NCBI GenBank assembly: GCA_045595365.1
Contig: JAZOAI010000002.1
Coordinates: 1 to 24,144 of the forward strand
Reading direction: 5' to 3'
Source: SIG480 sp045595365
GTDB lineage: Bacteria; Bacillota; Clostridia; Oscillospirales; JAAYXM01
DNA: 24,144 nt
The notes below the pieces were generated by a model. That model did not search any database, was not told the origin of the DNA, and saw only the letters and a program-made list of their open reading frames with translations. Shown here in pieces: positions 13,294 through 19,734 of this stretch; the first letter of the stretch is position 1; the number at the start of each line of letters is the position of its first letter. The position numbers were made by a program, and so were the translations under genes.

Positions 13294-14094
13294 ATGAAAG
13301 CATGGCTTGTGTATGAAAGAGAAGGGGCAAAGCGAAATCAGGGCTATATAGAGCTTCACAGAAAAAACGGCCGAGAGCTTGGAATTGACTTTTCCGTCAT
13401 TCTCTGCGACGAAGCTCCCCTTCCGCCGGAGACTCCCGATTTTGCAATAGTGCGCGCGATGCGCCCTGACATCACAAAGCAGATTGAAGCGCGCAGAGTC
13501 CCCTGCTTTAATAATTATCACGTCTCCTCGATATGTAATAACAAGGCAAGAACATATGAATACCTGCACAAAAACAACATCCCGGTAATCCCCTGGATTT
13601 CAGCAAGGAGCGACGGCCCACCGCCCGAGATTAATTCTTTCCCAGCAGTTATAAAGCCCTGCTGTGGCCACGGCGGCAAAAACGTTATGATTATAAATAA
13701 CGATGAAGAATATTCAAAAGCCCGCAAGGCGATTGCACCGGACGAATATGTAATCCAGCCTCTTGCAACAGTGCTTGGGCGCGATATGCGCGTATATATC
13801 GTCGGCGGAAAAGTGTGCGCCGCAGTTCTGCGAACCTCGGAAACGGATTTCCGGAGCAACTTTTCCCTCGGTGGGAAGGTAACGCCGCAAAAGCTTTCTC
13901 CCGCAGAGGCTGACCTTGTCAAAAAAGTGTGCGAGCTTTTTGACTTTTCTCTCTGCGGAATAGATATTATGTATCACAACGATTCTCCTGTCATAAACGA
14001 AATAGAAGATGTTGTGGGTTCGCGCATGCTTTATGCAACGCACGACATTGATATAGTGCGCCTGCATCTTGAACACATAATTAAAAAACTGTGA
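13294..14094 (+). CDS. RimK-like ATP-grasp ligase, copy 2, altered metal site
   Basis: A 266-residue paralogue of the preceding gene. FNNYHVSSICNNKARTYEYL, VIKPCCGHGGKNVMI (glycine loop about 124-129), LGRDMRVYIVGGKVCAAVLR and FRSNFSLGG align with copy 1 and with the RimK fold. At the metal site, where RimK enzymes have Glu-x-Asn, it reads NEIED (Glu236, Glu238), so the Asn ligand is replaced by Glu. The binding site AGGTGA (13282-13287) overlaps the stop of copy 1, so the two are translationally coupled and may act together. It could be an active enzyme with changed metal preference or a partner subunit; substrate unknown. Confidence 0.82.
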   Translation: MKAWLVYEREGAKRNQGYIELHRKNGRELGIDFSVILCDEAPLPPETPDFAIVRAMRPDITKQIEARRVPCFNNYHVSSICNNKARTYEYLHKNNIPVIPWISARSDGPPPEINSFPAVIKPCCGHGGKNVMIINNDEEYSKARKAIAPDEYVIQPLATVLGRDMRVYIVGGKVCAAVLRTSETDFRSNFSLGGKVTPQKLSPAEADLVKKVCELFDFSLCGIDIMYHNDSPVINEIEDVVGSRMLYATHDIDIVRLHLEHIIKKL

Positions 14095-14147
14095 TTACAT
14101 ATTTTTTCGCCTCCCTACATATTATTTAATCAGGAGGTTGATAAAAT

Positions 14148-14606
14148 ATGAGCAAAAAAGTAAAAGCATATGTGACATTTATTCTGCTATCTCTTGCCGT
14201 CGGCGGGCTATCGGCTTTTTTCACGCGAAACAGCATGAACATCTTCGATACCGTCGAAAAACCGCCGCTTGCCCCTCCCGCCATTGTTTTTCCGATAGTC
14301 TGGACAATTCTCTATATTCTTATGGGAATCGGGGCTGCGCGCGTGTATATCAAAAACCCCGAATCCGAAGCGATTCCGGTTTTCGGAATTAATCTGTTTT
14401 TTAACTTTTTCTGGAGCATAATTTTCTTCAATATGCGCGCATTCTTTTTTGCATTCATCTGGCTTATTGTCCTTTTTGCCGTGGTAGTAGTAATGACGGT
14501 GAAGTTCTACCGTGTTGATAAGGCGGCGGGGCTTTTACAGATCCCCTATTGCATCTGGCTTATTATCGCAGGGTATTTAAACCTTTTTATTGCGCTTGCA
14601 AATTGA
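14148..14606 (+). CDS. TspO/MBR family membrane protein
   Basis: A 152-residue integral membrane protein with five predicted hydrophobic helices. It has the family's proline and tryptophan pattern: KPPLAPPAIVFPIVWTILY (39-57), NLFFNFFWSIIFF (82-94), and YCIWLIIAGYLNLFIALAN at the C terminus. TspO proteins bind porphyrins and other ligands and are tied to stress; the role in anaerobic Firmicutes is unclear. AGGAGG lies 6 nt before ATG 14148. It lies 53 nt after the ATP-grasp pair. No strong promoter was seen in that gap, only TTACAT (14095-14100) with a poor -10, so it may be read from upstream. The stop codon overlaps the promoter of the next gene. Confidence 0.93.
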   Translation: MSKKVKAYVTFILLSLAVGGLSAFFTRNSMNIFDTVEKPPLAPPAIVFPIVWTILYILMGIGAARVYIKNPESEAIPVFGINLFFNFFWSIIFFNMRAFFFAFIWLIVLFAVVVVMTVKFYRVDKAAGLLQIPYCIWLIIAGYLNLFIALAN

Positions 14607-14630
14607 CTTTTCAAATAAAACGTGTATAAT
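14603..14630 (+). promoter_or_regulatory. sigma-A promoter for the cyclophilin gene
   Basis: TTGACT (14603-14608), a 16-bp spacer and a perfect TATAAT (14625-14630). It overlaps the tspO stop codon. Confidence 0.7.
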
Positions 14631-14665
14631 AATCTCATACTTATTTTTTACGGAGGATTATTATT

Positions 14666-15136
14666 ATGATCGTTTTTGAAATGGAAAGCGGAAAGAAAAT
14701 CAAGGTTGAGCTTGATAAATCTGCTGCGCCTATCACTTGTGAGAACTTTGAAAAGCTTGTAGGAGACGGCTTTTATGACGGGCTTACCTTTCACCGCGTA
14801 ATTTCCGGATTTATGATTCAGGGCGGATGCCCGCTCGGAACAGGCACGGGCGGCCCGGGCCACACCATAAAGGGAGAGTTTAAGTCAAACGGAGTTGACA
14901 ACCCCTTAAAGCATACCCGCGGCGTAATCTCCATGGCACGCTCAATGATGCCGAACTCTGCAGGAAGCCAGTTCTTCATTATGCACGAAGACGCTCCGCA
15001 TCTCGACGGGCAGTACGCCGCTTTCGGCAAGGTCGTTGATGGAATTGAGGTTGTCGACGAAATCGCATCCGTCGAAACAGATTTTTCAGATAAACCGCTC
15101 ACCCCTGTTGTAATCAAGAAAGTAACGATTGAATAA
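14666..15136 (+). CDS. Cyclophilin-type peptidylprolyl isomerase
   Basis: A 156-residue cytosolic cyclophilin (PPIase) that catalyses cis-trans isomerisation of Xaa-Pro bonds. The family blocks FHRVISGFMIQGG with catalytic Arg44, the SMARSMMPNSAGSQFFIMH block and LDGQYAAFGKVVDGIEVVD are all present; the usual Trp of the cyclosporin site is His/Leu-like, as is common in bacterial forms. No signal peptide. GGAGG (14652-14656) lies 9 nt upstream of the ATG. It has its own promoter and a strong terminator, so it is probably a monocistron. Confidence 0.95.
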   Translation: MIVFEMESGKKIKVELDKSAAPITCENFEKLVGDGFYDGLTFHRVISGFMIQGGCPLGTGTGGPGHTIKGEFKSNGVDNPLKHTRGVISMARSMMPNSAGSQFFIMHEDAPHLDGQYAAFGKVVDGIEVVDEIASVETDFSDKPLTPVVIKKVTIE

Positions 15137-15143
15137 ACTTTTT

Positions 15144-15180
15144 CCGGCACTTCATCTGAAGTGCCGGTTCTTTTTATTTT
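15144..15180 (+). terminator. intrinsic terminator after the cyclophilin gene
   Basis: CCGGCACTTCA (15144-15154) pairs with TGAAGTGCCGG (15157-15167), followed by TTCTTTTTATTTT. The stem covers the last codons and stop of the converging TauE gene. Confidence 0.85.
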
Positions 15181-15544
15181 TTCTGTCCTTGTAAATTGCA
15201 ATCGCTTCGGTTATGCCTATCAGTATTAAAAAAGCTCCGAAAAAGCGCGAAAGCTTCCCGACATCCATTCTCGCTGCGATAAACGCTGCAAGAAGTGCGG
15301 CGCCGGCGCCAAATCCCCCTGTGTACAATGCTGCAGAGACATCAATCTTCTTATTTTTTATATGTGAAACGAGTGCCAAGACCGCGCACGGAATGAAATA
15401 CACAAGGTTTATTCCCTGAGCTTCGAGCTGGCTATATCCCCCGAAAAGCGTAAGATACAAAACGAGAAGTGTTCCGCCGCCGATTCCAAAGCCCGTTATA
15501 ATCCCCGTAGCCGCGCCGATTGCAAAATTAATTAAAAACTGCAT
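15152..15544 (-). CDS. Half-length TauE/SafE permease, second gene
   Basis: A 130-residue membrane protein with about four hydrophobic segments, equal to one repeat of the TauE/SafE anion exporter family (PF01925): GAATGIITGFGIGGGTLLVLYL carries the family G-x-G-G-G pattern, and FFGAFLILIGITEAI is the usual last helix. Full-length members have about 250 residues and two such repeats. ATG 15544 has GAGGTG 6 nt upstream; ATG 15550 is an alternative. It starts 10 nt after the first half gene. The C-terminal codons (HFR and stop) lie inside the terminator hairpin of the converging cyclophilin gene. Confidence 0.85.
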   Translation of the reverse strand: MQFLINFAIGAATGIITGFGIGGGTLLVLYLTLFGGYSQLEAQGINLVYFIPCAVLALVSHIKNKKIDVSAALYTGGFGAGAALLAAFIAARMDVGKLSRFFGAFLILIGITEAIAIYKDRKNKKNRHFR

Positions 15545-15554
15545 CCTCATCACC

Positions 15555-15914
15555 TCATAACGCAAAAAGAAGGCGAATTCCGCCGTAAATAATAAAGAGT
15601 GTGAGCAAAATCCTAAGCAGCCTTCCCGAAACATTTTTAAAAACGCGGCCCCCTATCAAGCCGCCGACACTTCCCCCCAGTATAAACGGAAGCGCTCTTG
15701 CAAAATCCAGCCCTCCTTTTAAAAAATAGACCCCAACAGATATGACGGAGAGCGGCAGAATTACAGCAAGCGAGGTCGCAAACGCCCGTTTTTCATCCAT
15801 TTTAAGAAACCTGCAGAATATCGGCACAAGGAACATCCCGCCTCCCGCACCGAAGAGGCCGTTCGTTATTCCCGCTAAAATTCCCGCAGCTGCATACTTT
15901 GTTTTTTCCTTCAT
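15555..15914 (-). CDS. Half-length TauE/SafE permease, first gene
   Basis: A 119-residue membrane protein that matches the other TauE repeat: AAGILAGITNGLFGAGGGMFLVP has the same G-x-G-G-G motif, then FATSLAVILPLSVISVG, and four hydrophobic helices in all. It starts in an ATGA overlap with the gene upstream and is followed by the second half 10 nt later. Both halves have their own start and binding site, so this is a two-gene permease rather than a frameshifted one. Substrates of the family include sulfite, sulfoacetate and other organosulfur anions; none can be assigned here. Confidence 0.85.
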   Translation of the reverse strand: MKEKTKYAAAGILAGITNGLFGAGGGMFLVPIFCRFLKMDEKRAFATSLAVILPLSVISVGVYFLKGGLDFARALPFILGGSVGGLIGGRVFKNVSGRLLRILLTLFIIYGGIRLLFAL

Positions 15915-16468
15915 TTTCCGCGTTTCCCCTTTCTGTTTTTGATAAAAAGAATTAAAACTGCGGCAAGAAGCGCAAAAGCTATTGCAAAAAGGGAACGAAC
16001 AATTAAATTTAGCACATTTGAAAAAACTATTCCTCCGGTTTCTTTTTTCTCGCTCTCACGCTCAAAAGACCGCTCCCTTGGCTCAGGCTTTTTTAAAACT
16101 TTCACTTCTACATTTGCACTCGCGCCGTCAGCCACGCTTATCTCAATGCTCTCCTCACCCTCTTTGTGTGCAAGAACAGTGCATTTTTCGCCGTTTGGGT
16201 ATATCGAAATCGTGCCGTTATTTCTTTTAAGCTCCCACACTATCCCGTCGAGCCGGGAATCGACAGGGCTTGTTTCGGCAAAAAGCTCCGCGGTTTCTCC
16301 TTCAAAAAGCTCTTCCCGCAGAGTGTTGGGAAGAACGCGGATTTGCTCCTTCGTGGTTGTTATCGCGTCATTAAGATAAAAATCTTCCGCTATTATATCA
16401 GTGCAAAATACTTGCAGGATGAAAAAATGAATTACAAGATACAAAACCGCCATTTTTTTCAAAAACAT
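15911..16468 (-). CDS. Exported Ig-like protein with C-terminal membrane anchor
   Basis: A 185-residue predicted extracellular membrane protein, not recognised. Signal peptide at about 1-25 (MAVLYLVIHFFILQVFC); a single beta-sandwich domain at about 55-125 with the Big2-like pattern GETAELFAETSPVDSRLDGIVWELK ... ISIYPNGEKCTVLAHKEG; a charged, Pro-rich linker (KKPEPRERSFERE); and a C-terminal helix (LIVRSLFAIAFALLAAVLILF) with a basic tail. Start uncertain: ATG 16468 is given because it fits a normal signal peptide; ATG 16519 (AAGGA only 3 nt upstream) would add 17 residues. It overlaps the TauE pair by 4 bp, so it may be a surface partner of that transporter. Confidence 0.7.
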   Translation of the reverse strand: MFLKKMAVLYLVIHFFILQVFCTDIIAEDFYLNDAITTTKEQIRVLPNTLREELFEGETAELFAETSPVDSRLDGIVWELKRNNGTISIYPNGEKCTVLAHKEGEESIEISVADGASANVEVKVLKKPEPRERSFERESEKKETGGIVFSNVLNLIVRSLFAIAFALLAAVLILFIKNRKGKRGK

Positions 16469-16531
16469 CACCCGCTTGCATTCTCCCCACATATGCCGGA
16501 TTTTAACCTCAGAATTCATCTTCCTTTATAA

Positions 16532-16560
16532 TTGATATTTTTTCAACGCGGTGCTATAAT
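16532..16560 (+). promoter_or_regulatory. strong extended -10 promoter for nadE-ydcF-cysK
   Basis: TTGATA (16532-16537), a 17-bp spacer and perfect TATAAT (16555-16560) preceded by TGC, an extended -10. Confidence 0.75.
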
Positions 16561-16590
16561 ATTTTTATAATAACAGAGAGGAAGTTTTTT

Positions 16591-17334
16591 ATGCGAGATT
16601 ATAAATATGAGCTTTCAAAAAGAGTTGAATTTATACAGAACCTGTTAAAGGAAAGCGGCGCTTGCGGAATTATTTTCGGAAACAGCGGCGGCAAGGACAG
16701 CGCGCTTGTCAGCATACTCTGCAAAAAGGCGTGTGACAATACCGTCGGAATTCAGATGCCGTGTCACTCAAAGCGCAATTACGGCGAGGATATGGACGAT
16801 GCGCTCGCCGTTGCAAAGCAGTTTGAGATTGAAACCCGCACAGTTGACCTTACCTCGGTAAGGAGTGAGCTTCTCTCCTCGCTTGACGGAATGGGAGAGC
16901 TTAACAATATGGCGCTTGCAAACATCGCGCCGAGACTTCGGATGACAACCCTCTATACTATTGCCGCAGCAGAAAACAGGCTCGTTGCGGGAACAGGAAA
17001 CAGAAGCGAAACATATATGGGTTATTTCACAAAGCACGGCGACGGCGCGTGTGACTTCAACCCGATATACGACCTCACCGTTACGGAGATTTATGAATTT
17101 CTCCGCTTTCTCGGCGCACCTGAAGCAATTATCGAAAAGGCTCCCTCAGGCGGGCTTTTCGATGGGCAGACAGATGAAAAGGAAATGGGCATATCCTATG
17201 CAAGCATTGACAAATTCCTTCTCACCGGTGAGGCAAGCGATGAGGATCTGGCTATAATCAACCGCTTCCACAGCCGCAGCGAACACAAAAGAAAAATGCC
17301 CGCCGTTTTTTCTGACCCGTATAAGAAACTATGA
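16591..17334 (+). CDS. nadE: NAD(+) synthase (ammonia-dependent)
   Basis: A 247-residue cytosolic enzyme that makes NAD from deamido-NAD, ATP and ammonia, the last step of NAD biosynthesis. The PP-loop IIFGNSGGKDSALVS (27-41) binds ATP; AGTGNRSETYMGYFTKHGDGACDFNPI is the diagnostic block of ammonia-using NadE; LFDGQTDEKEMGISY is the C-terminal loop. There is no N-terminal glutaminase domain, so ammonia is used directly. GAGGAAG lies about 8 nt before ATG 16591. It starts the operon from the promoter at 16532-16560, and ATGA overlap links it to the next gene. Confidence 0.96.
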   Translation: MRDYKYELSKRVEFIQNLLKESGACGIIFGNSGGKDSALVSILCKKACDNTVGIQMPCHSKRNYGEDMDDALAVAKQFEIETRTVDLTSVRSELLSSLDGMGELNNMALANIAPRLRMTTLYTIAAAENRLVAGTGNRSETYMGYFTKHGDGACDFNPIYDLTVTEIYEFLRFLGAPEAIIEKAPSGGLFDGQTDEKEMGISYASIDKFLLTGEASDEDLAIINRFHSRSEHKRKMPAVFSDPYKKL

Positions 17335-18065
17335 GGAAGATATTTATCTCTCTCGCGGCAATCTGTCTTGTCGCATCGCTTTTTCTCACCTTCGGCGTTA
17401 TAGGCTATAAATTTTCGGCAAAGCTTCTCCTTCTCCCGTTTTTCTACTTTTCTTTTATGGCGTATTCGACAGGCCGGAGTGAAAAGGCTCTCTCCATTCT
17501 GCGAAAGCTTGCAAGCGCGCTTGCAATTTTCGGAGTTCTTTTTACCCTTGTTCTCTGTGGGATTGTACTTTCCGACATAAAAGGCGACGCGGATGCCCCC
17601 TGTGACTACGTTATTGTCCTCGGTGCAGGCCTCTGGAAAGATAAACCTTCCCAAACGCTTGCTGACCGGCTCGAAAAAGCGCGTGACTATCTCGAAGAAT
17701 ACCCGTCGAGCATCGCGATTGTGAGCGGAAGCCGGGGAGACGATGAAACCATAACAGAGGCGCGTGCGATGAAAAACTATCTTACCGCGCAGGGCATCCC
17801 CGGGAGCAGAATTATAGAAGAGGACCGCGCCAACAACACGAATGAAAATATGGAGTTCTCCATAGAGCTTATCAATGAGCGCGGTGGCGGCAGCATCGCC
17901 GTTATATCGAGTGATTATCATATCTTCCGTTCAAGAAAGCTCGCCGAAAGCGAAAATTTTTCGCCGGTTATGCTTTCAGCGAAAACGACATCTCCAGCAC
18001 TGTTTTTAAACTGTCTTCTCCGCGAGGCGTTTGCACTTGTAAAAGCTTATCTCATCTTTATTTAG
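17331..18065 (+). CDS. YdcF/SanA-like membrane protein (DUF218)
   Basis: A 244-residue protein. Three hydrophobic segments near the N terminus (about 4-24, 28-45 and 60-83) are followed by the DUF218 domain: CDYVIVLGAGLWKDKPSQTLADRLEKA, IAIVSGSRGDDETITEARAM, NTNENMEFS and VISSDYHIFRSRKLAE. The family (YdcF, SanA, ElyC) binds S-adenosylmethionine in one structure and is linked to envelope and vancomycin barrier phenotypes; the reaction is unknown. It overlaps nadE by 4 bp and is 10 nt from cysK, so the three genes form one transcript. Confidence 0.9.
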   Translation: MRKIFISLAAICLVASLFLTFGVIGYKFSAKLLLLPFFYFSFMAYSTGRSEKALSILRKLASALAIFGVLFTLVLCGIVLSDIKGDADAPCDYVIVLGAGLWKDKPSQTLADRLEKARDYLEEYPSSIAIVSGSRGDDETITEARAMKNYLTAQGIPGSRIIEEDRANNTNENMEFSIELINERGGGSIAVISSDYHIFRSRKLAESENFSPVMLSAKTTSPALFLNCLLREAFALVKAYLIFI

Positions 18066-18075
18066 GAGTGGTAGA

Positions 18076-19008
18076 ATGAATATCCACAGTTCGATAGAAT
18101 CCCTCATCGGGAACACCCCCCTGCTTGAGCTATCCCGCTTTTCGAAGGCGCGGGAAATTCCCGGCAGAATTCTGGCAAAGCTTGAGTATTTAAACCCCAC
18201 CGGCAGCATAAAGGACCGCGCCGCATATGCGATGATTCTTGATGCAGAAGAGCGCGGAGTTATTTCTCCCGGCGCCGTTATAATCGAACCGACAAGCGGA
18301 AACACCGGCATCGGCCTTGCCGCTGTCGCCGCCGCGCGCGGATACCGCGTCGTTCTTACTATGCCCGAAACTATGAGCGAGGAGCGACGCATCCTTCTTT
18401 CGTCATACGGTGCAGAGCTTGTTCTCACCCCCGGAGCTGACGGAATGAACGGCGCAATAAAAAAAGCCGAGGAGCTTCACAAAAGCATCCCCGGAAGCTT
18501 TATTCCGAATCAATTTGAAAATCCGGCAAACCCCGCTATACACGAAATCACAACGGCAGAGGAAATCTGGCGCGATACTGACGGAAAGGTCGATATAGTC
18601 GTCGCGGGCGTCGGAAGCGGCGGAACGATAACAGGCCTTGGCCGCGCACTCCATAAGAAAAACCCTGATATAAAGATAATTGCCGTTGAGCCGAGCGACT
18701 CCCCCGTTCTTTCAGGCGGAAAGGCAGGCTCTCACAAGCTTCAGGGAATCGGAGCAGGCTTTGTCCCAAAAGCTCTTGACACAGAGAGCTTTGATGAGAT
18801 TATCACAGTGAATACCAAAGATGCGTACTGTGCAACGCGCGACCTCGCGCGCTATGAGGGCGCTTTTGTCGGGATAACCTCAGGGGCAAGCATCTTCGCG
18901 GCGGAGCTTTGCGCACGAAGGGCAGAAAACGCCGGCAAGCTTATCGTCGCAATCGCGCCGGATTCCGGCTCTCGCTACCTCTCAACTCCGGATTTGTTTA
19001 ATATATGA
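18076..19008 (+). CDS. cysK: Cysteine synthase A (O-acetylserine sulfhydrylase)
   Basis: A 310-residue PLP enzyme that converts O-acetylserine and sulfide to cysteine. The PLP lysine is Lys46 in NPTGSIKDRAAY, the substrate loop is EPTSGNTGIGLA, VGSGGTITGLGRALH binds the PLP phosphate, and GITSGASIFAA closes the pocket. It has the length and motifs of CysK rather than cystathionine beta-synthase (no CBS domains). GGAG lies 7 nt before the ATG. It is third in the nadE operon and ends at a strong terminator. No T-box or CymR-type site was recognised upstream, and no cysE is present. Confidence 0.95.
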   Translation: MNIHSSIESLIGNTPLLELSRFSKAREIPGRILAKLEYLNPTGSIKDRAAYAMILDAEERGVISPGAVIIEPTSGNTGIGLAAVAAARGYRVVLTMPETMSEERRILLSSYGAELVLTPGADGMNGAIKKAEELHKSIPGSFIPNQFENPANPAIHEITTAEEIWRDTDGKVDIVVAGVGSGGTITGLGRALHKKNPDIKIIAVEPSDSPVLSGGKAGSHKLQGIGAGFVPKALDTESFDEIITVNTKDAYCATRDLARYEGAFVGITSGASIFAAELCARRAENAGKLIVAIAPDSGSRYLSTPDLFNI

Positions 19009-19022
19009 TTCTATGAAAAACA

Positions 19023-19061
19023 GCGCGTCAGGTTCACTTCAGAACCTGACGCGCTTATTCT
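19023..19061. terminator. bidirectional terminator between cysK and the P-II-like gene
   Basis: A perfect 13-bp stem (19023-19035 with 19042-19054) with a 6-nt loop. On plus it is followed by TTATTCTTTTA; on minus by TGTTTTTC. It serves both converging transcripts. Confidence 0.9.
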
Positions 19062-19062
19062 T

Positions 19063-19734
19063 TTATTCTGCATCGCGCCTGCGGATTCCCTCAGCCTGAG
19101 AAACCGGGAGAGAGAAGCAAATCGCACCGCAAGCGGTTTCCGCGCCGCAGTTTTCGTTTATGGCTTTCATAATATCCGACTTTTTTTCTGATTCCGCAAC
19201 GATATACAGCATATCTCTTTCTTCTGCAAGGGAAACGTCAAAAAACTTTTCTTTTTTCGATCTCCCTGCGCCTTTTGTGTGAATAAGCGTTCCGCCCGTC
19301 GCCCCGGCACTTCTCGCAGCATCCATAACAGAGTCTGAATAGCCTTCATTAAGAATTACAACAATAAGCTCATATTCAAATTTCATATCAGGTTTCCCTC
19401 CTCCGACAATCTGGTTTTCTGTAAGACATACAAGGGTCTTTTGCCCTCCTATGCTCTTTATCGGGATTGCCGCCATAATCCCACGCCCGGGAATATCGAT
19501 ATAAAAATCCTGCCGCGCCTTTTTAAATAAATCACGCATCGCCTCGCGGCTTGCAACCGTTCCGATAACTGCTTTTTCGCTTGGCTCAAGGTCATACAGC
19601 GACAAATGCTCTGATGTGGCTGTCCCGCTTCCGAGGTTTGCGAGAACAAAAGACAATCTCAAATCCTTATGAATTTTAAGAAGCTTCGGAGCTTCCCTTC
19701 TCTCCACAATCTCAAGGATAAAGTACAACTCCAT
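19063..19734 (-). CDS. Two-domain P-II-like regulatory protein
   Basis: A 223-residue cytosolic protein with two P-II (GlnB)-like ferredoxin-fold domains in tandem. The C-terminal domain (about 117-220) has the clear P-II start KFEYELIVVILNEGYSDSVMDAAR followed by GATGGTLIHTKGAG, the region that forms the nucleotide-binding beta strand and T-loop base. The N-terminal domain (about 1-107) is a degenerate repeat; both end alike (GRGIMAAIPIKSIGG and CGAICFSLPVSQAEG). There is no uridylylation-type Tyr motif in sight. The ATG overlaps the stop of the DUF1538 gene by 1 bp (TAATG), so the pair is coupled. P-II proteins sense ATP, ADP or 2-oxoglutarate and often gate a membrane partner, here probably the DUF1538 protein. 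Confidence 0.85.
   Translation of the reverse strand: MELYFILEIVERREAPKLLKIHKDLRLSFVLANLGSGTATSEHLSLYDLEPSEKAVIGTVASREAMRDLFKKARQDFYIDIPGRGIMAAIPIKSIGGQKTLVCLTENQIVGGGKPDMKFEYELIVVILNEGYSDSVMDAARSAGATGGTLIHTKGAGRSKKEKFFDVSLAEERDMLYIVAESEKKSDIMKAINENCGAETACGAICFSLPVSQAEGIRRRDAE

Noticed and set aside
18000..18075. T-box or cysteine-responsive leader before cysK
   Set aside because: Only 10 nt separate ydcF and cysK and no specifier or T-box sequence is seen.
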